36,928 bases of DNA from Actinomycetota bacterium. GTDB lineage: Bacteria > Actinomycetota > Geothermincolia > Geothermincolales > RBG-13-55-18. Each line of letters opens with the position of its first letter. The stretch's first letter is position 1. Made by a program: the position numbers and the translations under genes. The stretch is taken from NCBI GenBank assembly GCA_016931915.1, contig JAFGDU010000067.1:1-36928 (forward strand), given 5' to 3'. The notes below the pieces were generated by a model. It saw nothing but the letters and a program-made list of their open reading frames with translations, was not told the DNA's origin and did no database searches. Of this stretch, positions 23,903-33,221 are shown in pieces.

Positions 23903-25003
23903 CTAGGTGGCTCGTATCTCCAGTTTGAGCAGTTGAGGTTGGGGGGAACTGTAAGAGACGTCCGCCTCCTCATCCTCCACGTATTCGAAGAGCCCGGCGA
24001 TGCGGCCGACCAGCCGTGGGGGGTAGAAGGGGTTCGCTATGGTCATCTCCAGGTAGCCCTCGCCGCAATTGAAGTCCATCATCTCCCCGAAGCCGCCGGC
24101 CAGAAGGTATCTCGCCGCCGCGCGGTAGGCGCCGTGCCTGGTGCGGATAGGGATACCCTGAAGCCTGCGCAGGTGGTAATCCTTGATTATATCTATCAAC
24201 AGGGGCTCGAGATCCCGGTCCAGCTTCTTCTCGAGATCCCGGATGACGGCGACGAAGATATGCCCGGTCGTGAAGATGAACCTCTGGTAATCATCCCGCC
24301 GGTAGATGGTCCCCTCGTCATCTCTCCATTCCAACTCGGTCAGGGCCGCCGGGAGCCCGCAGGATGGGCAGGGGCCGCCCCCGTCGCCCTGGGGAGGCAG
24401 CTGCCTGCCCGCCAGCGCGAGCTCTCTCTTGGCATCCCTTATCCGCCGCATCGCCTCCAGTTCCACCTCTTTCGCGCCCTCTTCCCTGGGCACGAGTTGT
24501 ATTGAGAGAACGATATCATCTCCCTCGTTTCTCCAGGCCAGCTCCGAGCCCATCTTCTCAGCGAATTCGATCACGCCTTTCGCCCCCCAGGCCAGGGTGA
24601 TGATATCGAAGGAGTGCTTGACCTTCATCACCAGTATCTTCTTCTTGCGGTACTCGAGGAGCTCGATGCCGCCGAATCCGAAGAGGGCTATCTCGTTGGT
24701 GATACGTTTGAACATCATACGCAGCGGTAGATGCTGCGCTGCGAACCTGCGCCACCCGTAGATGATATTGCTCTCCAGATAGTCCTGGTCCGCGGCACGC
24801 TGCCCCCTGATCATGGCATCAGAGATATTCACGTCCAGACGCTCTTCGAGCTCGGACCAGACGTGGGCGTACAGGTCGGACTCGACTACATGCATGCGCA
24901 TGGTGGGATCGTTCCGCGCGAGGATGACGCCGTTGCCGGGCCAGACATATCCCCTGGACAGCCGCAGCGGAAGGCCGCACTTCCTGCACCTGCGCAAAGC
25001 CAT
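23903..25003 (-). CDS. Unrecognised protein with duplicated Zn-ribbon module
   Basis: The protein has 366 residues from the ATG at 25003 (MALRRCRKCGLPL); an ATG at 25033 would add ten. It is built of two related halves. The first starts with CRKCGLP (Cys6, Cys9) and the second with CPSCGLP (Cys212, Cys215). After each come a conserved Trp region, a G-x-I-x-R-x-D stretch (GVILARNDP and GTIYRRDDY), and LEERLDVNISDAMI versus LEKKLDRDLEPLLI. Only one CxxC is visible per half, so two halves or two subunits would have to combine to bind Zn. No membrane segment or enzyme motif is seen. It is encoded 70 bp downstream of the UPF0182 gene on the same strand and may be co-transcribed with it. I do not recognise the family. 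Confidence 0.78.
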   Translation of the reverse strand: MALRRCRKCGLPLRLSRGYVWPGNGVILARNDPTMRMHVVESDLYAHVWSELEERLDVNISDAMIRGQRAADQDYLESNIIYGWRRFAAQHLPLRMMFKRITNEIALFGFGGIELLEYRKKKILVMKVKHSFDIITLAWGAKGVIEFAEKMGSELAWRNEGDDIVLSIQLVPREEGAKEVELEAMRRIRDAKRELALAGRQLPPQGDGGGPCPSCGLPAALTELEWRDDEGTIYRRDDYQRFIFTTGHIFVAVIRDLEKKLDRDLEPLLIDIIKDYHLRRLQGIPIRTRHGAYRAAARYLLAGGFGEMMDFNCGEGYLEMTIANPFYPPRLVGRIAGLFEYVEDEEADVSYSSPQPQLLKLEIRAT

Positions 25004-25073
25004 ACCTTGCAACCACCTTCCATTCACCACCATGCGTGGTGGCGCGGCCTCCTCTATGCGCGCAGCTTCCAGG

Positions 25074-27983
25074 CTATTGAGCCGGCTCCGCGATTAGTTC
25101 GGCCAGCTGGTCTAGTATCTGGCTCAGCTGGTCTATCTTCGCCCCGTATGTGGTCCAGTCACCGCTGCGCAGGGCCGCCTCGGCCTCGTCGTACACCTGG
25201 TTGGCCTGCTGGATCAGTTGCGTCACATCCGCCTCCGGTTCCGGCTGCGGCTCGGGCTCCGGCTCCGGTCCGGGTTCCGCGCCAAACATGGCCTGCAGAG
25301 CTTCCGCAAGGGTCGGCCTCATCTCGATGCGGTCGCCGTAGCCCACGATCACCCGTTTGAGCTGGGGGATGGGGGGGTTGGTGGCCTCGAGGTAGAGCGG
25401 CTCGACGTAGAGTAGCGACTCCTCGATGGGGATGACCAGAGTGTTGCCGCGGATGACCGAGGAGCCGGATTGGTTCCACAGTGATATCTGTGCCGATATG
25501 TCCGGATTCTGGTCCACCAGGGATTCGAACTGCTGGGTACCGTTGACCAGCCTTCCCGGCGGGAAGGTGAAGTTGATCAACCTGCCATAGTTGGGGAAGT
25601 CGCAGCGCGCAGCCACCCAGTCGACCATGTTGGGCTTGCCCCGCGGGTTGAAGGGGAGCATGAGCACCATCTCCTCCTTCTCCTCTCCGGGCAGCTTGAG
25701 GATGATGTAATATGGGGTAACCGGCAGGGTCGTGGCACTCTCGTAGGTCTCGGTGGATACCTCCCATACGTCCTCCTTCTGATAGAAGGAGTCCACGTCG
25801 TTTATATGATAGGTCTTGTACTGCTCCATCTGTACCGAGAAGAGGTCCTCGGGGTAGCGCAGGTGGCGCTTGATGTCCTCGGGCATCTCCTCGAGCGGGG
25901 TGAAGAGGTCGGGGAAGATCTTGCCGTAAGTAGCCGCTATGGGATCGTCCGGATCCACCAGGTAGTAGGTGACGGTCCCATCGTAGGCGTCGATGACCAC
26001 CTTCACGGAGTTGCGTATGTAGTTTATGTCCTGTTCGTAGAAATTGAGGTACTCGGAGTAAGGATAGAGGTCGGTGGTGGTGTAGGCGTCCAGGATCCAC
26101 TTCTGCCGCCCGTCATCGGTGATCATCAGGTAGGGGTCGGCGTCCAGGGTGAGGAACGGCGCTACTTCCAGCGCCCTGTCCTTGATATTGCGGCGGTACA
26201 TGAGGCGCGATTCGCCGGTGATATACCCGCTGAAGAGGAAGGTGATGTCCGCGTTGCGGATGGAGAAGGCCAGGCGCTTGAGGAAGTTGGAGACGGGTAT
26301 GCCGCCCTCGCCCTCGTAGTATGGCTCCACCAGCTTGTTGGTGTTCTCGAGGGGATAGTCTATCTCCTCGGCACCGGAACGCACCACCACGTAGTCCTGG
26401 GTCATCTCGCCGTAATATATCTCGGGCCGCTCTACCTCCACGCCCAGGTCAATCTCGGACACGGGAGGGATGTTCTTGATGAAAAAGACGGGGTCGCCCT
26501 CGGTAGTCAGCTCGTTGGATGGGGCCATGACCATACCATAGCCGTGCGTATAGGAGAGATGGGTGTTTTGCCAGGTCTGCGCGTCCTCGCGCAGCTGGTC
26601 GATGACCAGTTCGCGCCCGGAGACCATCATCTGGGTATAGACGTCGTCGAAAACCGTGTAGCGGTCCACGTCGACGTCGTTGAAATCGTAGAGCTGGCGC
26701 AGTTCCTGGCGCTGCACGTAGACCTGGGCCATCTGGCGCGGGTCCCAGAGGCGGATATTATCGATGGTGGCGGCGTTGGCGGCGATTTGGTCGTAGGTCA
26801 GGTCGAGGTTGGCGGGAAATTCATCCACCTCTATCACGGCCTCTTCGCCCTCGTCCTGGATGCGGAAGGCATCCTGGGTGAACTCGATATTGTACCCGAT
26901 GTACTCCCTCTCCCGCGACAGCTCCTTGGGCTTGACCACGTAGTTCTGGATGATGACGGGATAGAGGGCTCCGGCCAGCAGGGCGACTACCACGATGCCC
27001 ACCACCCCGGCCAGGGGCAGCTTCCATCCCTTGTAGCGTATATTGAGGATGAACAAGCCGGCGCATATGAAACAGGCCGCGATCAGTATCCAGTACGCGG
27101 GTATCTGGGCATGCACGTCGGTGTAGCTGGCCCCAGTGACGGTGCCGCGCGATGAGTACAGCAATCCCAGCATGTCCAGGCGGAAGCGCCAGGCCTGCAC
27201 CAGCAGGATGATCCCCGCCAGCACCGAGAGATGCACCTTGACGTGGGTCGCGAAGCGCTGCCCTTTGCCGGCGCCGAAGTTGATGGCGCCGTAGAGGAAA
27301 TGTATCACGGCGGTGATGATGAGGACGAAGACGAGGGAGGTGAAGAGCCAACCCGTGAAATAGCGCAGGAACGGGTACTCGAAGACATAGTAACCGATGT
27401 CCTTGCCGAAGATGGGATCGACTTTGCCGAACGCGGTGTGGTTGAAGAACTTGAGCACGTTCTCCCATTGGCCCGCGGATACCCAGCCCACGATAAAGGA
27501 GATGATGATGGATAGAGCCAGCAGGCCGCGGTCCAGCCACTTGCCGGCCGACTCGCGGAAACGCGTGACGGACTCCTCCACCGGGGAGAGATCACCCTGC
27601 GGCTTTTCGTAGCGGGGGGTGAAGCGGCGCGCCATCCATATGTTCGCGTACAAGATGACGAAGAAGAGGAGGCCGAAGGCGAAGAAAAGCCATATCTGGG
27701 TGACGATCCTCTTCCAGAAGACCGAGGTGTATCCCACCTCGTCGTACCAGAGCAGGTCGGTGTAGAAAGTCGAGAGCCAGGAGGCGCTGAGCAGGATGAT
27801 CACTAGAACGACGATTATTATCCCCACGATCCACTTGGTACGGGGCTTGATCTTATCCCATCTCTCCTTGAAGCCCTCTCCAGGCTTCTTACCTTCCTTG
27901 CGGCGGAAAATGGAGGGCAGTTCGCCCCCGTCTCCACCCCCTCCCCTGAACAGGGAATCCCACGGGAATTTATCTTCTGGCAC
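25074..27983 (-). CDS. UPF0182/COG1615 family large membrane protein
   Basis: This 969-residue protein has the UPF0182 layout. About seven membrane helices lie in the first ~310 residues (for example WIVGIIIVVLVIILLSASWL and IWLFFAFGLLFFVILYANIW). A large extracytoplasmic domain follows, then a Glu/Pro-rich linker (PEPEPEPQPEPE) and a short C-terminal helix pair. The family is typical of Actinobacteria and Cyanobacteria, and its function is unknown. I chose the GTG at 27983 (VPEDKFPWDSLF) because AAGGAGG lies 8 bases upstream. The open frame extends to a GTG at 28016, but that start has no ribosome site and would put the AAGGAGG inside the gene. The gap upstream (27984-28172) holds only a small TGAAAA-CCCC-TTTTCA palindrome at 28117-28132. 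Confidence 0.94.
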   Translation of the reverse strand: MPEDKFPWDSLFRGGGGDGGELPSIFRRKEGKKPGEGFKERWDKIKPRTKWIVGIIIVVLVIILLSASWLSTFYTDLLWYDEVGYTSVFWKRIVTQIWLFFAFGLLFFVILYANIWMARRFTPRYEKPQGDLSPVEESVTRFRESAGKWLDRGLLALSIIISFIVGWVSAGQWENVLKFFNHTAFGKVDPIFGKDIGYYVFEYPFLRYFTGWLFTSLVFVLIITAVIHFLYGAINFGAGKGQRFATHVKVHLSVLAGIILLVQAWRFRLDMLGLLYSSRGTVTGASYTDVHAQIPAYWILIAACFICAGLFILNIRYKGWKLPLAGVVGIVVVALLAGALYPVIIQNYVVKPKELSREREYIGYNIEFTQDAFRIQDEGEEAVIEVDEFPANLDLTYDQIAANAATIDNIRLWDPRQMAQVYVQRQELRQLYDFNDVDVDRYTVFDDVYTQMMVSGRELVIDQLREDAQTWQNTHLSYTHGYGMVMAPSNELTTEGDPVFFIKNIPPVSEIDLGVEVERPEIYYGEMTQDYVVVRSGAEEIDYPLENTNKLVEPYYEGEGGIPVSNFLKRLAFSIRNADITFLFSGYITGESRLMYRRNIKDRALEVAPFLTLDADPYLMITDDGRQKWILDAYTTTDLYPYSEYLNFYEQDINYIRNSVKVVIDAYDGTVTYYLVDPDDPIAATYGKIFPDLFTPLEEMPEDIKRHLRYPEDLFSVQMEQYKTYHINDVDSFYQKEDVWEVSTETYESATTLPVTPYYIILKLPGEEKEEMVLMLPFNPRGKPNMVDWVAARCDFPNYGRLINFTFPPGRLVNGTQQFESLVDQNPDISAQISLWNQSGSSVIRGNTLVIPIEESLLYVEPLYLEATNPPIPQLKRVIVGYGDRIEMRPTLAEALQAMFGAEPGPEPEPEPQPEPEADVTQLIQQANQVYDEAEAALRSGDWTTYGAKIDQLSQILDQLAELIAEPAQ

Positions 27984-28172
27984 GCCTTCATCCTCCTTAT
28001 TTATCGAGCCCGACACAGACTACGCTGGCGCGGTTTTCCGGAGCAGGTCCCCTGGGAGGGAGCCTCCTCATGCCAGCCTGTTCCTTCTCTCTATGAAATC
28101 AGAGATGAGTACCGCTTGAAAACCCCTTTTCACATCGAGAGCCGTATGGGGTCGTAGCCCGCCATGTGGAGA

Positions 28173-28943
28173 TCAGCCTATGCCGGCCAGTTTTTTATAG
28201 GATTCCACGATGGCCGGTAGGACATCCCCCGCCTTACCCAGGCAGACAAGATCCGCCTGGTCATCGTGATAGGTCGCTATGGTATTGATGAATACCAGCC
28301 GGCCCTTCCTGCGCTTGGTATATTCGGGAAGGGCGGCTGCCGGGTATACCTCGAGACTGCATCCCACCACCAGCATGAGGTCGGATGTTGAGGCGAGCTC
28401 GGCGGCGCGGGAGAGGACCTTGGAATCCAGGGGTTCGCCGAAGAAGACCACGTCGGGCTTGATTGTCGCATCGTCCTCGGGACAACAGGCTACGCATTCA
28501 CCGTATTCGCTGAGCTCGTTCATCTCCTCCAGGGTGAACACGCGGCGGCAGCTCATACAGTGGCCGGAACGGTGGGTGCCGTGGAGCTCCAGTACATCGG
28601 TTGAGCCGGCCCTCTGGTGGAGATTATCGATGTTCTGGGTGATTACCGCCCTGCATTTGCCCAGGCGCTCGAGTTCGGCAAGGGCATAATGCGCGGGGTT
28701 GGGCTCGGCGTTCTCCAGGGTGGGGTGGAGCTCCTTGGCCATCTCCCAGAAACGTTCCGGGTGGTTCACGAAGGACTCATACGTTCCGTACAGGAGGGGG
28801 TCATACTTGGTCCACAGCCCGCCCGGGGAACGGAAGTCGGGGATGCCGGATTCCACGGATATGCCGGCCCCCGTCAGCACTACTACCTGGATCGACTCCA
28901 GGATCATGCGAGCAGCACGCTCTATGCAAGCCTCATCAACCAT
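28173..28943 (-). CDS. Sir2-family NAD-dependent protein deacylase
   Basis: This 256-residue sirtuin has the NAD site GAGISVESGIPDFRS (25-39), TQNIDNLHQRAG (102-113) and the catalytic His121 in LELHG. Its Zn site is CMSC (129, 132) with CVACC (150, 153/154), and GCSLEVYPAA lies in the Rossmann part. It removes acyl groups from protein lysines using NAD+ and gives O-acyl-ADP-ribose and nicotinamide. In a cell rich in acyl-CoA pathways it may counter lysine acylation of CoA ligases, but no acetyltransferase gene is adjacent. The ATG at 28943 follows AGGTGAGTG; a GTG one codon earlier is in frame. Confidence 0.95.
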   Translation of the reverse strand: MVDEACIERAARMILESIQVVVLTGAGISVESGIPDFRSPGGLWTKYDPLLYGTYESFVNHPERFWEMAKELHPTLENAEPNPAHYALAELERLGKCRAVITQNIDNLHQRAGSTDVLELHGTHRSGHCMSCRRVFTLEEMNELSEYGECVACCPEDDATIKPDVVFFGEPLDSKVLSRAAELASTSDLMLVVGCSLEVYPAAALPEYTKRRKGRLVFINTIATYHDDQADLVCLGKAGDVLPAIVESYKKLAGIG

Positions 28944-29046
28944 CACTCACCTGCCGAAAACCGCGAGCGCACTCCGCCCGCCGCGTTCACACCATGAGAT
29001 TATAGCATGCTATCCTTGCCCGGGAGTTGAGGGTGGAATAACGGGG

Positions 29047-30663
29047 TCAGGGCGATGTGCCCAGGGCGTTGTGGCCGCCGTCCCAGGCCTCGTGGTAGGA
29101 GAAGTACAGCGACCGTTCGGCCACGATCCCCTGGGCCGATTCCACCCATACGGCCACATCCCGGTCCGGGCCCACGACCTCGTTGACGAAGACGGAGAAG
29201 CGCTGGCCGGGGGCTAGCAGCAGGTCCTGGGTCAGGGTGGTGGCGTCCTGGAAAACGTAGGTGACGCTCACGTCGGCCTCCAGATCGCCGGGATTGAGCA
29301 GGCAAAGCCACTCCTCGAAGCCGGCGCGGGTGGTACCCTCGGCGAAGAACCAGGCTGCAGACGGTGCTTCCGCCCCGATGGAGAGGGTACCGCCGTTCCA
29401 CTTCGCGCGGTAGTCGAAATACATGGGGCGTTCGGCAACTATAGGATGATTGGAATCCACCCTGATGGCGACGTCCTGCTCCGGGCCGACGATGGAGTTG
29501 ACAAAGATAGTGCGCCGCTTCTCGGACGGTATGGACACGTACTGCTTGATCTCGGCCCCGGAAGCGAGATGGTAGGTTATCTCCACCTCGGCATCCTCCC
29601 CGTCCGGGTTGGCCAGGCACAGCCACTCGTCGAAGCCGGCGCGGGTGGTGCCCTCGGCGAAATACCAGGTATCGAGGGCGGCGGGCGCGCCGATGGTGAT
29701 GTGCCCGTCATCCCACATGCCGCAGTAGGAGAAGTACATGGGCCGCTCCGCCACTATGGGCTGGTCCGAATCCACCCTTATGGCCACGTCCAGCTCCGGC
29801 CCCACGGTGGCGTTCACGTCCACCGTGTACCTCTTCCACGCCGGCACCTCGTAAGGCAGGGTCATCGCCTCACCGTCCGAGAACATGAAGGTCACCTGGA
29901 CCTCCGCATCGAAGGCGCCGGGGTTGGCCAGGCACAGCCATTCCTCGAAGCCGGCGCGGGTCGTGCCCTCGGCGAAGAACCAGGTAGTGCTGGTATCCAG
30001 GGCGGGTTCGGTGCAGTGGCCGCCCGTCCACCTGTCCTTGTAGCGGAAGTACATAGGCCTCTCGGCGTAGAGCCTCTGCGTGGCCGTGACCACCAGGGAG
30101 ACGTCGCGGTCGGAGCCGATCTCAGAGTTGATGTAGATATTCACCCGGGCGTGGGCGGGGATGTTGTAGTAGCGGATGCGGTTGGCTCCGTCGGCCACCA
30201 GGTAGGTCACGGTGGCGGTATGCTCTTCGTCGTAGGGGTTGTAAAGCGTCAGCCACTCCTCGAAGCCGGCGCGGGTGGTGCCCTCCGCGAAATAACAGGG
30301 AATAGCCGCGGGCTGCTCGTAGACGGTGAAGTCGTAGGGCTCGCTGTCGCCGAAGAGGTTGCTAACCACCACGGGTCCCGAGGTGGCCTCATCCGGCACG
30401 ATGACCACGATATAGGTGTCGCTCCATACGATGGCCTCGCCGGCATCCACGCCGTTGAAGGTAACGTAACTGAAAAAGGGCAGCTGCAGTTCCCCGAAAT
30501 CGCTGCCCTGTATGACCACGGGTGTGCCCCTCCAGGCGGCGGCCGGGAAGATGTCATCTATCACCGGCACCTGCGCGATCACCTGGGCCTCGGCAAGGGG
30601 AGCCGCCGTCATGACCAGCGCGGCCAGCATGATGAAGACCGGAAAGAGCTTAGCCCATCGCAT
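29047..30663 (-). CDS. Secreted IPT/TIG protein with four 105-residue repeats
   Basis: This 538-residue protein starts with a signal peptide (MRWAKLFPVFIMLAALVMTA, probable cleavage after AEA at 26). An IPT/TIG-like beta-domain (about 32-116, IDDIFPAAAWRGTPVVIQGSDFG) follows. Then come four tandem repeats beginning at residues 124, 229, 334 and 439. Each opens with (Y/F)FAEGTTRAGFEEWL and carries VNxxVGPExDVAxRVxS, IVAERPMYFxY and WxGGH. No enzyme motif, membrane anchor or sorting signal is seen at the C-terminus, so it is presumably a secreted or surface beta-repeat protein involved in binding. GGAGG lies 8-9 bases before the ATG. The stop codon falls within a TGACCCC motif, as it does in the glycyl radical enzyme gene. 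Confidence 0.88.
   Translation of the reverse strand: MRWAKLFPVFIMLAALVMTAAPLAEAQVIAQVPVIDDIFPAAAWRGTPVVIQGSDFGELQLPFFSYVTFNGVDAGEAIVWSDTYIVVIVPDEATSGPVVVSNLFGDSEPYDFTVYEQPAAIPCYFAEGTTRAGFEEWLTLYNPYDEEHTATVTYLVADGANRIRYYNIPAHARVNIYINSEIGSDRDVSLVVTATQRLYAERPMYFRYKDRWTGGHCTEPALDTSTTWFFAEGTTRAGFEEWLCLANPGAFDAEVQVTFMFSDGEAMTLPYEVPAWKRYTVDVNATVGPELDVAIRVDSDQPIVAERPMYFSYCGMWDDGHITIGAPAALDTWYFAEGTTRAGFDEWLCLANPDGEDAEVEITYHLASGAEIKQYVSIPSEKRRTIFVNSIVGPEQDVAIRVDSNHPIVAERPMYFDYRAKWNGGTLSIGAEAPSAAWFFAEGTTRAGFEEWLCLLNPGDLEADVSVTYVFQDATTLTQDLLLAPGQRFSVFVNEVVGPDRDVAVWVESAQGIVAERSLYFSYHEAWDGGHNALGTSP
29117..30305 (-). repeat. Four tandem 315-bp coding repeats
   Basis: The segment CCGGCGCGGGT recurs at 29321, 29636, 29951 and 30266, exactly 315 bp apart each time. 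It corresponds to the TTRAGF part of each 105-residue protein repeat. The DNA is nearly identical around this segment and diverges elsewhere, while the length is fully conserved. All copies lie inside the gene at 29047-30663. Confidence 0.85.
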
Positions 30664-30829
30664 CTCATACCTCCAGGCTCGTCCTTCGACCTTACTCGCG
30701 AGAGCGCTCGCATCTGCCGCATACGCGCCCCGAGTAATATATCACGAAAGCCACTTTTTATTATAAGGCTCTTCGCCGACCGGAAGCGCGTGGCTGCGGC
30801 GATAAAAAAAGGGGGGGTGTCGATCTTAC

Positions 30830-30861
30830 AAAGAGGGCGGCCCCTTAAGGCCGCCCTCTTT
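30830..30861 (-). terminator. Strong rho-independent terminator
   Basis: A perfect 13-bp stem AAAGAGGGCGGCC (30830-30842) pairs with GGCCGCCCTCTTT (30849-30861) around a CCTTAA loop. TTTTT follows on the plus strand and a shorter T stretch on the minus strand. It lies about 20 bp past the stop of the minus-strand gene at 30880-32127, which it most likely serves. It separates that gene from the next one. Confidence 0.88.
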
Positions 30862-30879
30862 TTGTCGATGGAGTTAAAT

Positions 30880-32127
30880 TTATTGCAGTGAAGCTCCGGG
30901 ACCCGTCTGCTCCTCCAGTACCAGGATATTGGTGGCTGTCTCAAAGAGCGGTCCGAGCTCATTAGGGAGGCTTCCAATATCCACGACCGGGCCCAGGTTC
31001 TTGACGAACCATATATACTCGATCTGCGTGGCTCTCTCCCCGTTTGGCGGAGAAGTAATATCGTACCTCAACAACAGGGCATCGAAGGTGCCCGCAGGTA
31101 AGGCTATCTTACCTTCGGCGACGACCTCGTACGATGCGGAGCTGGAGACTTCGTCGAGACCGCCGCCTTCAGCATAATATGCGTCTCTCGAGCCCGTGGT
31201 GCCAACGCTCAGAGGGAAGGTGATGAGTACATCGGGCTCCGATATCCCGGTATTGCTAGGGCTGCGGTAATATATGATCTCCTTCAGCGGATACACTTCC
31301 TGGCCAAGCTTGAACCACCGCATAGTAAAGCCCCATTCCAGCCATCTCTGTCCGGCCGCATCGTTACTGCGGTAAACGTAGCCCTCAATCCTATGCCCGC
31401 CCGACCCTATGATCAGATAGCGCACCGCATAGGTCGCCTCGGGGAATTTGGCCGCGTCGGGAGCCTCGTGTATGCCTATGACCTCCTCGATATATTTGAA
31501 AGGCGTGGTCATATTGAAGTACCAGGGGCCTTCGAGGTCAAAATACACCGGGTTCATGTCGCTGAGAGCTTCTACGGTGTAGTAATGGGAGCTTGCGTAG
31601 TTTATCGGGCTCACGCTGGTCATATACAGTAATACTGCATCCCAGTACCCCAGCATGCTCGTCCCGAAGATATTGCCGTGGATATCGTTCATGAAATCAT
31701 TCATGTAGTAAACGGTACGAGTACCCACCTGGGGCTCCCAGTAATCGATGGTCAAGCCCTGCCCCGTGGTAGTCCCGGTCTGCTCCGTCTGCGCCGGCTG
31801 CTCCGTCGTGGTCTCCTCCGTCGTGGTCTCCTCCGTTTCCGTGGGTTGATCCTGCGCCCATACCGTCATGCCCAGGAACAGGAACAGGCTTCCCGCGAGG
31901 AGCAGGGTACAGAAGATCGCCACCAGGCGCCGCCACCCCTTGCTCGTCTTTGCCTCATCCACTTTCTCCGCACCCCCTTCGTATCCCGCCTGGCTTCTCG
32001 TCCAAGACGGCGGAATCATCCAATCCTGACCTGCGGTCTCTTGCTTGTATATCGGCGGCCCCGGAACGGGCTCATCCGTTCCCGCCGCGTCGACTTCGCT
32101 AACTTGTAATATTATGTTAATCCTCAC
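30880..32127 (-). CDS. Membrane-anchored extracytoplasmic protein, unknown
   Basis: The protein has 415 residues. A cytoplasmic, proline-containing N-terminal segment of ~65 residues leads to one membrane helix (RLVAIFCTLLLAGSLFLFLGM, about 67-87). A Thr/Glu-rich low-complexity linker (TETEETTTEETTTEQ) follows, then a ~300-residue extracytoplasmic domain rich in Tyr, Trp and beta-type segments (DYWEPQVGTRTVYYMNDF; RIEGYVYRSNDAAGQRW). No catalytic motif is recognised. The GTG at 32127 is preceded by a weak AGG; an ATG at 32019 (MIPPSW) is an alternative that would still include the helix. It is divergently oriented from the signalling operon at 32295, with 167 bp between them, and ends at a strong terminator. 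Confidence 0.78.
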   Translation of the reverse strand: MRINIILQVSEVDAAGTDEPVPGPPIYKQETAGQDWMIPPSWTRSQAGYEGGAEKVDEAKTSKGWRRLVAIFCTLLLAGSLFLFLGMTVWAQDQPTETEETTTEETTTEQPAQTEQTGTTTGQGLTIDYWEPQVGTRTVYYMNDFMNDIHGNIFGTSMLGYWDAVLLYMTSVSPINYASSHYYTVEALSDMNPVYFDLEGPWYFNMTTPFKYIEEVIGIHEAPDAAKFPEATYAVRYLIIGSGGHRIEGYVYRSNDAAGQRWLEWGFTMRWFKLGQEVYPLKEIIYYRSPSNTGISEPDVLITFPLSVGTTGSRDAYYAEGGGLDEVSSSASYEVVAEGKIALPAGTFDALLLRYDITSPPNGERATQIEYIWFVKNLGPVVDIGSLPNELGPLFETATNILVLEEQTGPGASLQ

Positions 32128-32294
32128 CTGGACTTATGTCCATCTTTCATGTATTTCTTCGGCTCGCGGCGGCCTAACCTGTAGGATTATCGATAACTTC
32201 AGTGGACCAAGCATATCCGAGCCGGGGCTCGCTACATGTTGGATAAAGCTACGTCCACTGCGATAATATATCTACATAGATTGCGAGGGGTTTG

Positions 32295-33215
32295 ATGCAG
32301 GGAAGGATACTGTTCATAGACGACGAGCCCGAGATCCTCAAGGCGGTGAAATTCTATCTCGAGGACGAGGATTTCGAGGTGCACATCGCCGAGGAGGGCA
32401 ACCGGGCCATCGAACTCGCGGAATCCATTCAGCCCGATCTGATCATCCTGGACGTGATGATGCCGGTAATGGACGGCATCCAGGTATGCCGCCAGCTGCG
32501 CTCCCGCACGCGCACGCGCCTCATACCCATAATCTTCCTCACCGCCCGCGAGGCGGTGGAGGACAAGATCAAGGGGCTGGAGGCGGGAGGCGTCGACTAT
32601 ATCACCAAACCCTTCAACAACCAGGAGCTCTTGGCCAGGATAAAGGCCCACATCCGCAGCAGCCAGGAGGAACTCTCGTCACATCCCGTAACCGGCCTGC
32701 CGGGGGCGCCCTCCGTCGAGAGGGAGGTCAACCGCCGCCTGCAGGAAGGCGAGACTTTCACCGCCGTTTTCGTGGGTATCGAGCACTTCCGCGGCTACCT
32801 GGAGGCCTACGGCATAAGCCGCGGCGACAGGCTCCTGCTCTCCATCTCCCGGCTCCTGGAGGACGCGGTCTCCGTACTCCCCCGGGGCAAGTGGTTCCTG
32901 GGTCAGCCCTCATACAACGAGTTCTTTTTCCTCGGCCCCAGCGGAGATATACCCGCCTTGTGCGAAATCCTGATCGAGCGCTTCGAGGAAGAGCGGCCGC
33001 AACATTACCTGGAGCAGCACCGCCACATGGGAGAGCTCACTTATTACGATTATCGCGGTGACCTCATCCGCGTGCCCTTCACGAATCTCGCCCTCGGGGG
33101 TGTATGTAACGCCTTCCGCTTCGTCGCCACCTACGGGGCCATGGCGGAATGGGGGGCGCAGGTGCTTCTGAAGGCTCGGGCGCAGGGATCCTGCGCCTAC
33201 GTGATCGAGGAGTGA
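32295..33215 (+). CDS. Response regulator with degenerate GGDEF domain
   Basis: This 306-residue protein has an N-terminal receiver domain with the acidic pair Asp9/Asp10, phospho-acceptor Asp53 (LIILDVMMP), Thr84 and Lys105 (YITKPF). A GGDEF-like domain follows: HPVTGLPG at 130 replaces D-x-LTGL-x-N, and the active loop reads SYNEFFFL near 206 instead of GGDEF. It is unlikely to make cyclic di-GMP and may bind a nucleotide or act as a protein interaction module. I chose the ATG at 32295 because GAGGGG precedes it; a TTG one codon earlier is in frame. Six bp separate its stop from the OmpR-type regulator gene, so the three signalling genes form one operon. Confidence 0.88.
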   Translation: MQGRILFIDDEPEILKAVKFYLEDEDFEVHIAEEGNRAIELAESIQPDLIILDVMMPVMDGIQVCRQLRSRTRTRLIPIIFLTAREAVEDKIKGLEAGGVDYITKPFNNQELLARIKAHIRSSQEELSSHPVTGLPGAPSVEREVNRRLQEGETFTAVFVGIEHFRGYLEAYGISRGDRLLLSISRLLEDAVSVLPRGKWFLGQPSYNEFFFLGPSGDIPALCEILIERFEEERPQHYLEQHRHMGELTYYDYRGDLIRVPFTNLALGGVCNAFRFVATYGAMAEWGAQVLLKARAQGSCAYVIEE

Positions 33216-33221
33216 TGCCCC

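Noticed and set aside
29117..30305. Regular 315-bp spacing considered as a CRISPR or satellite array
   Set aside because: The units are long, in frame and encode a conserved protein repeat; there are no short identical repeats with unique spacers.
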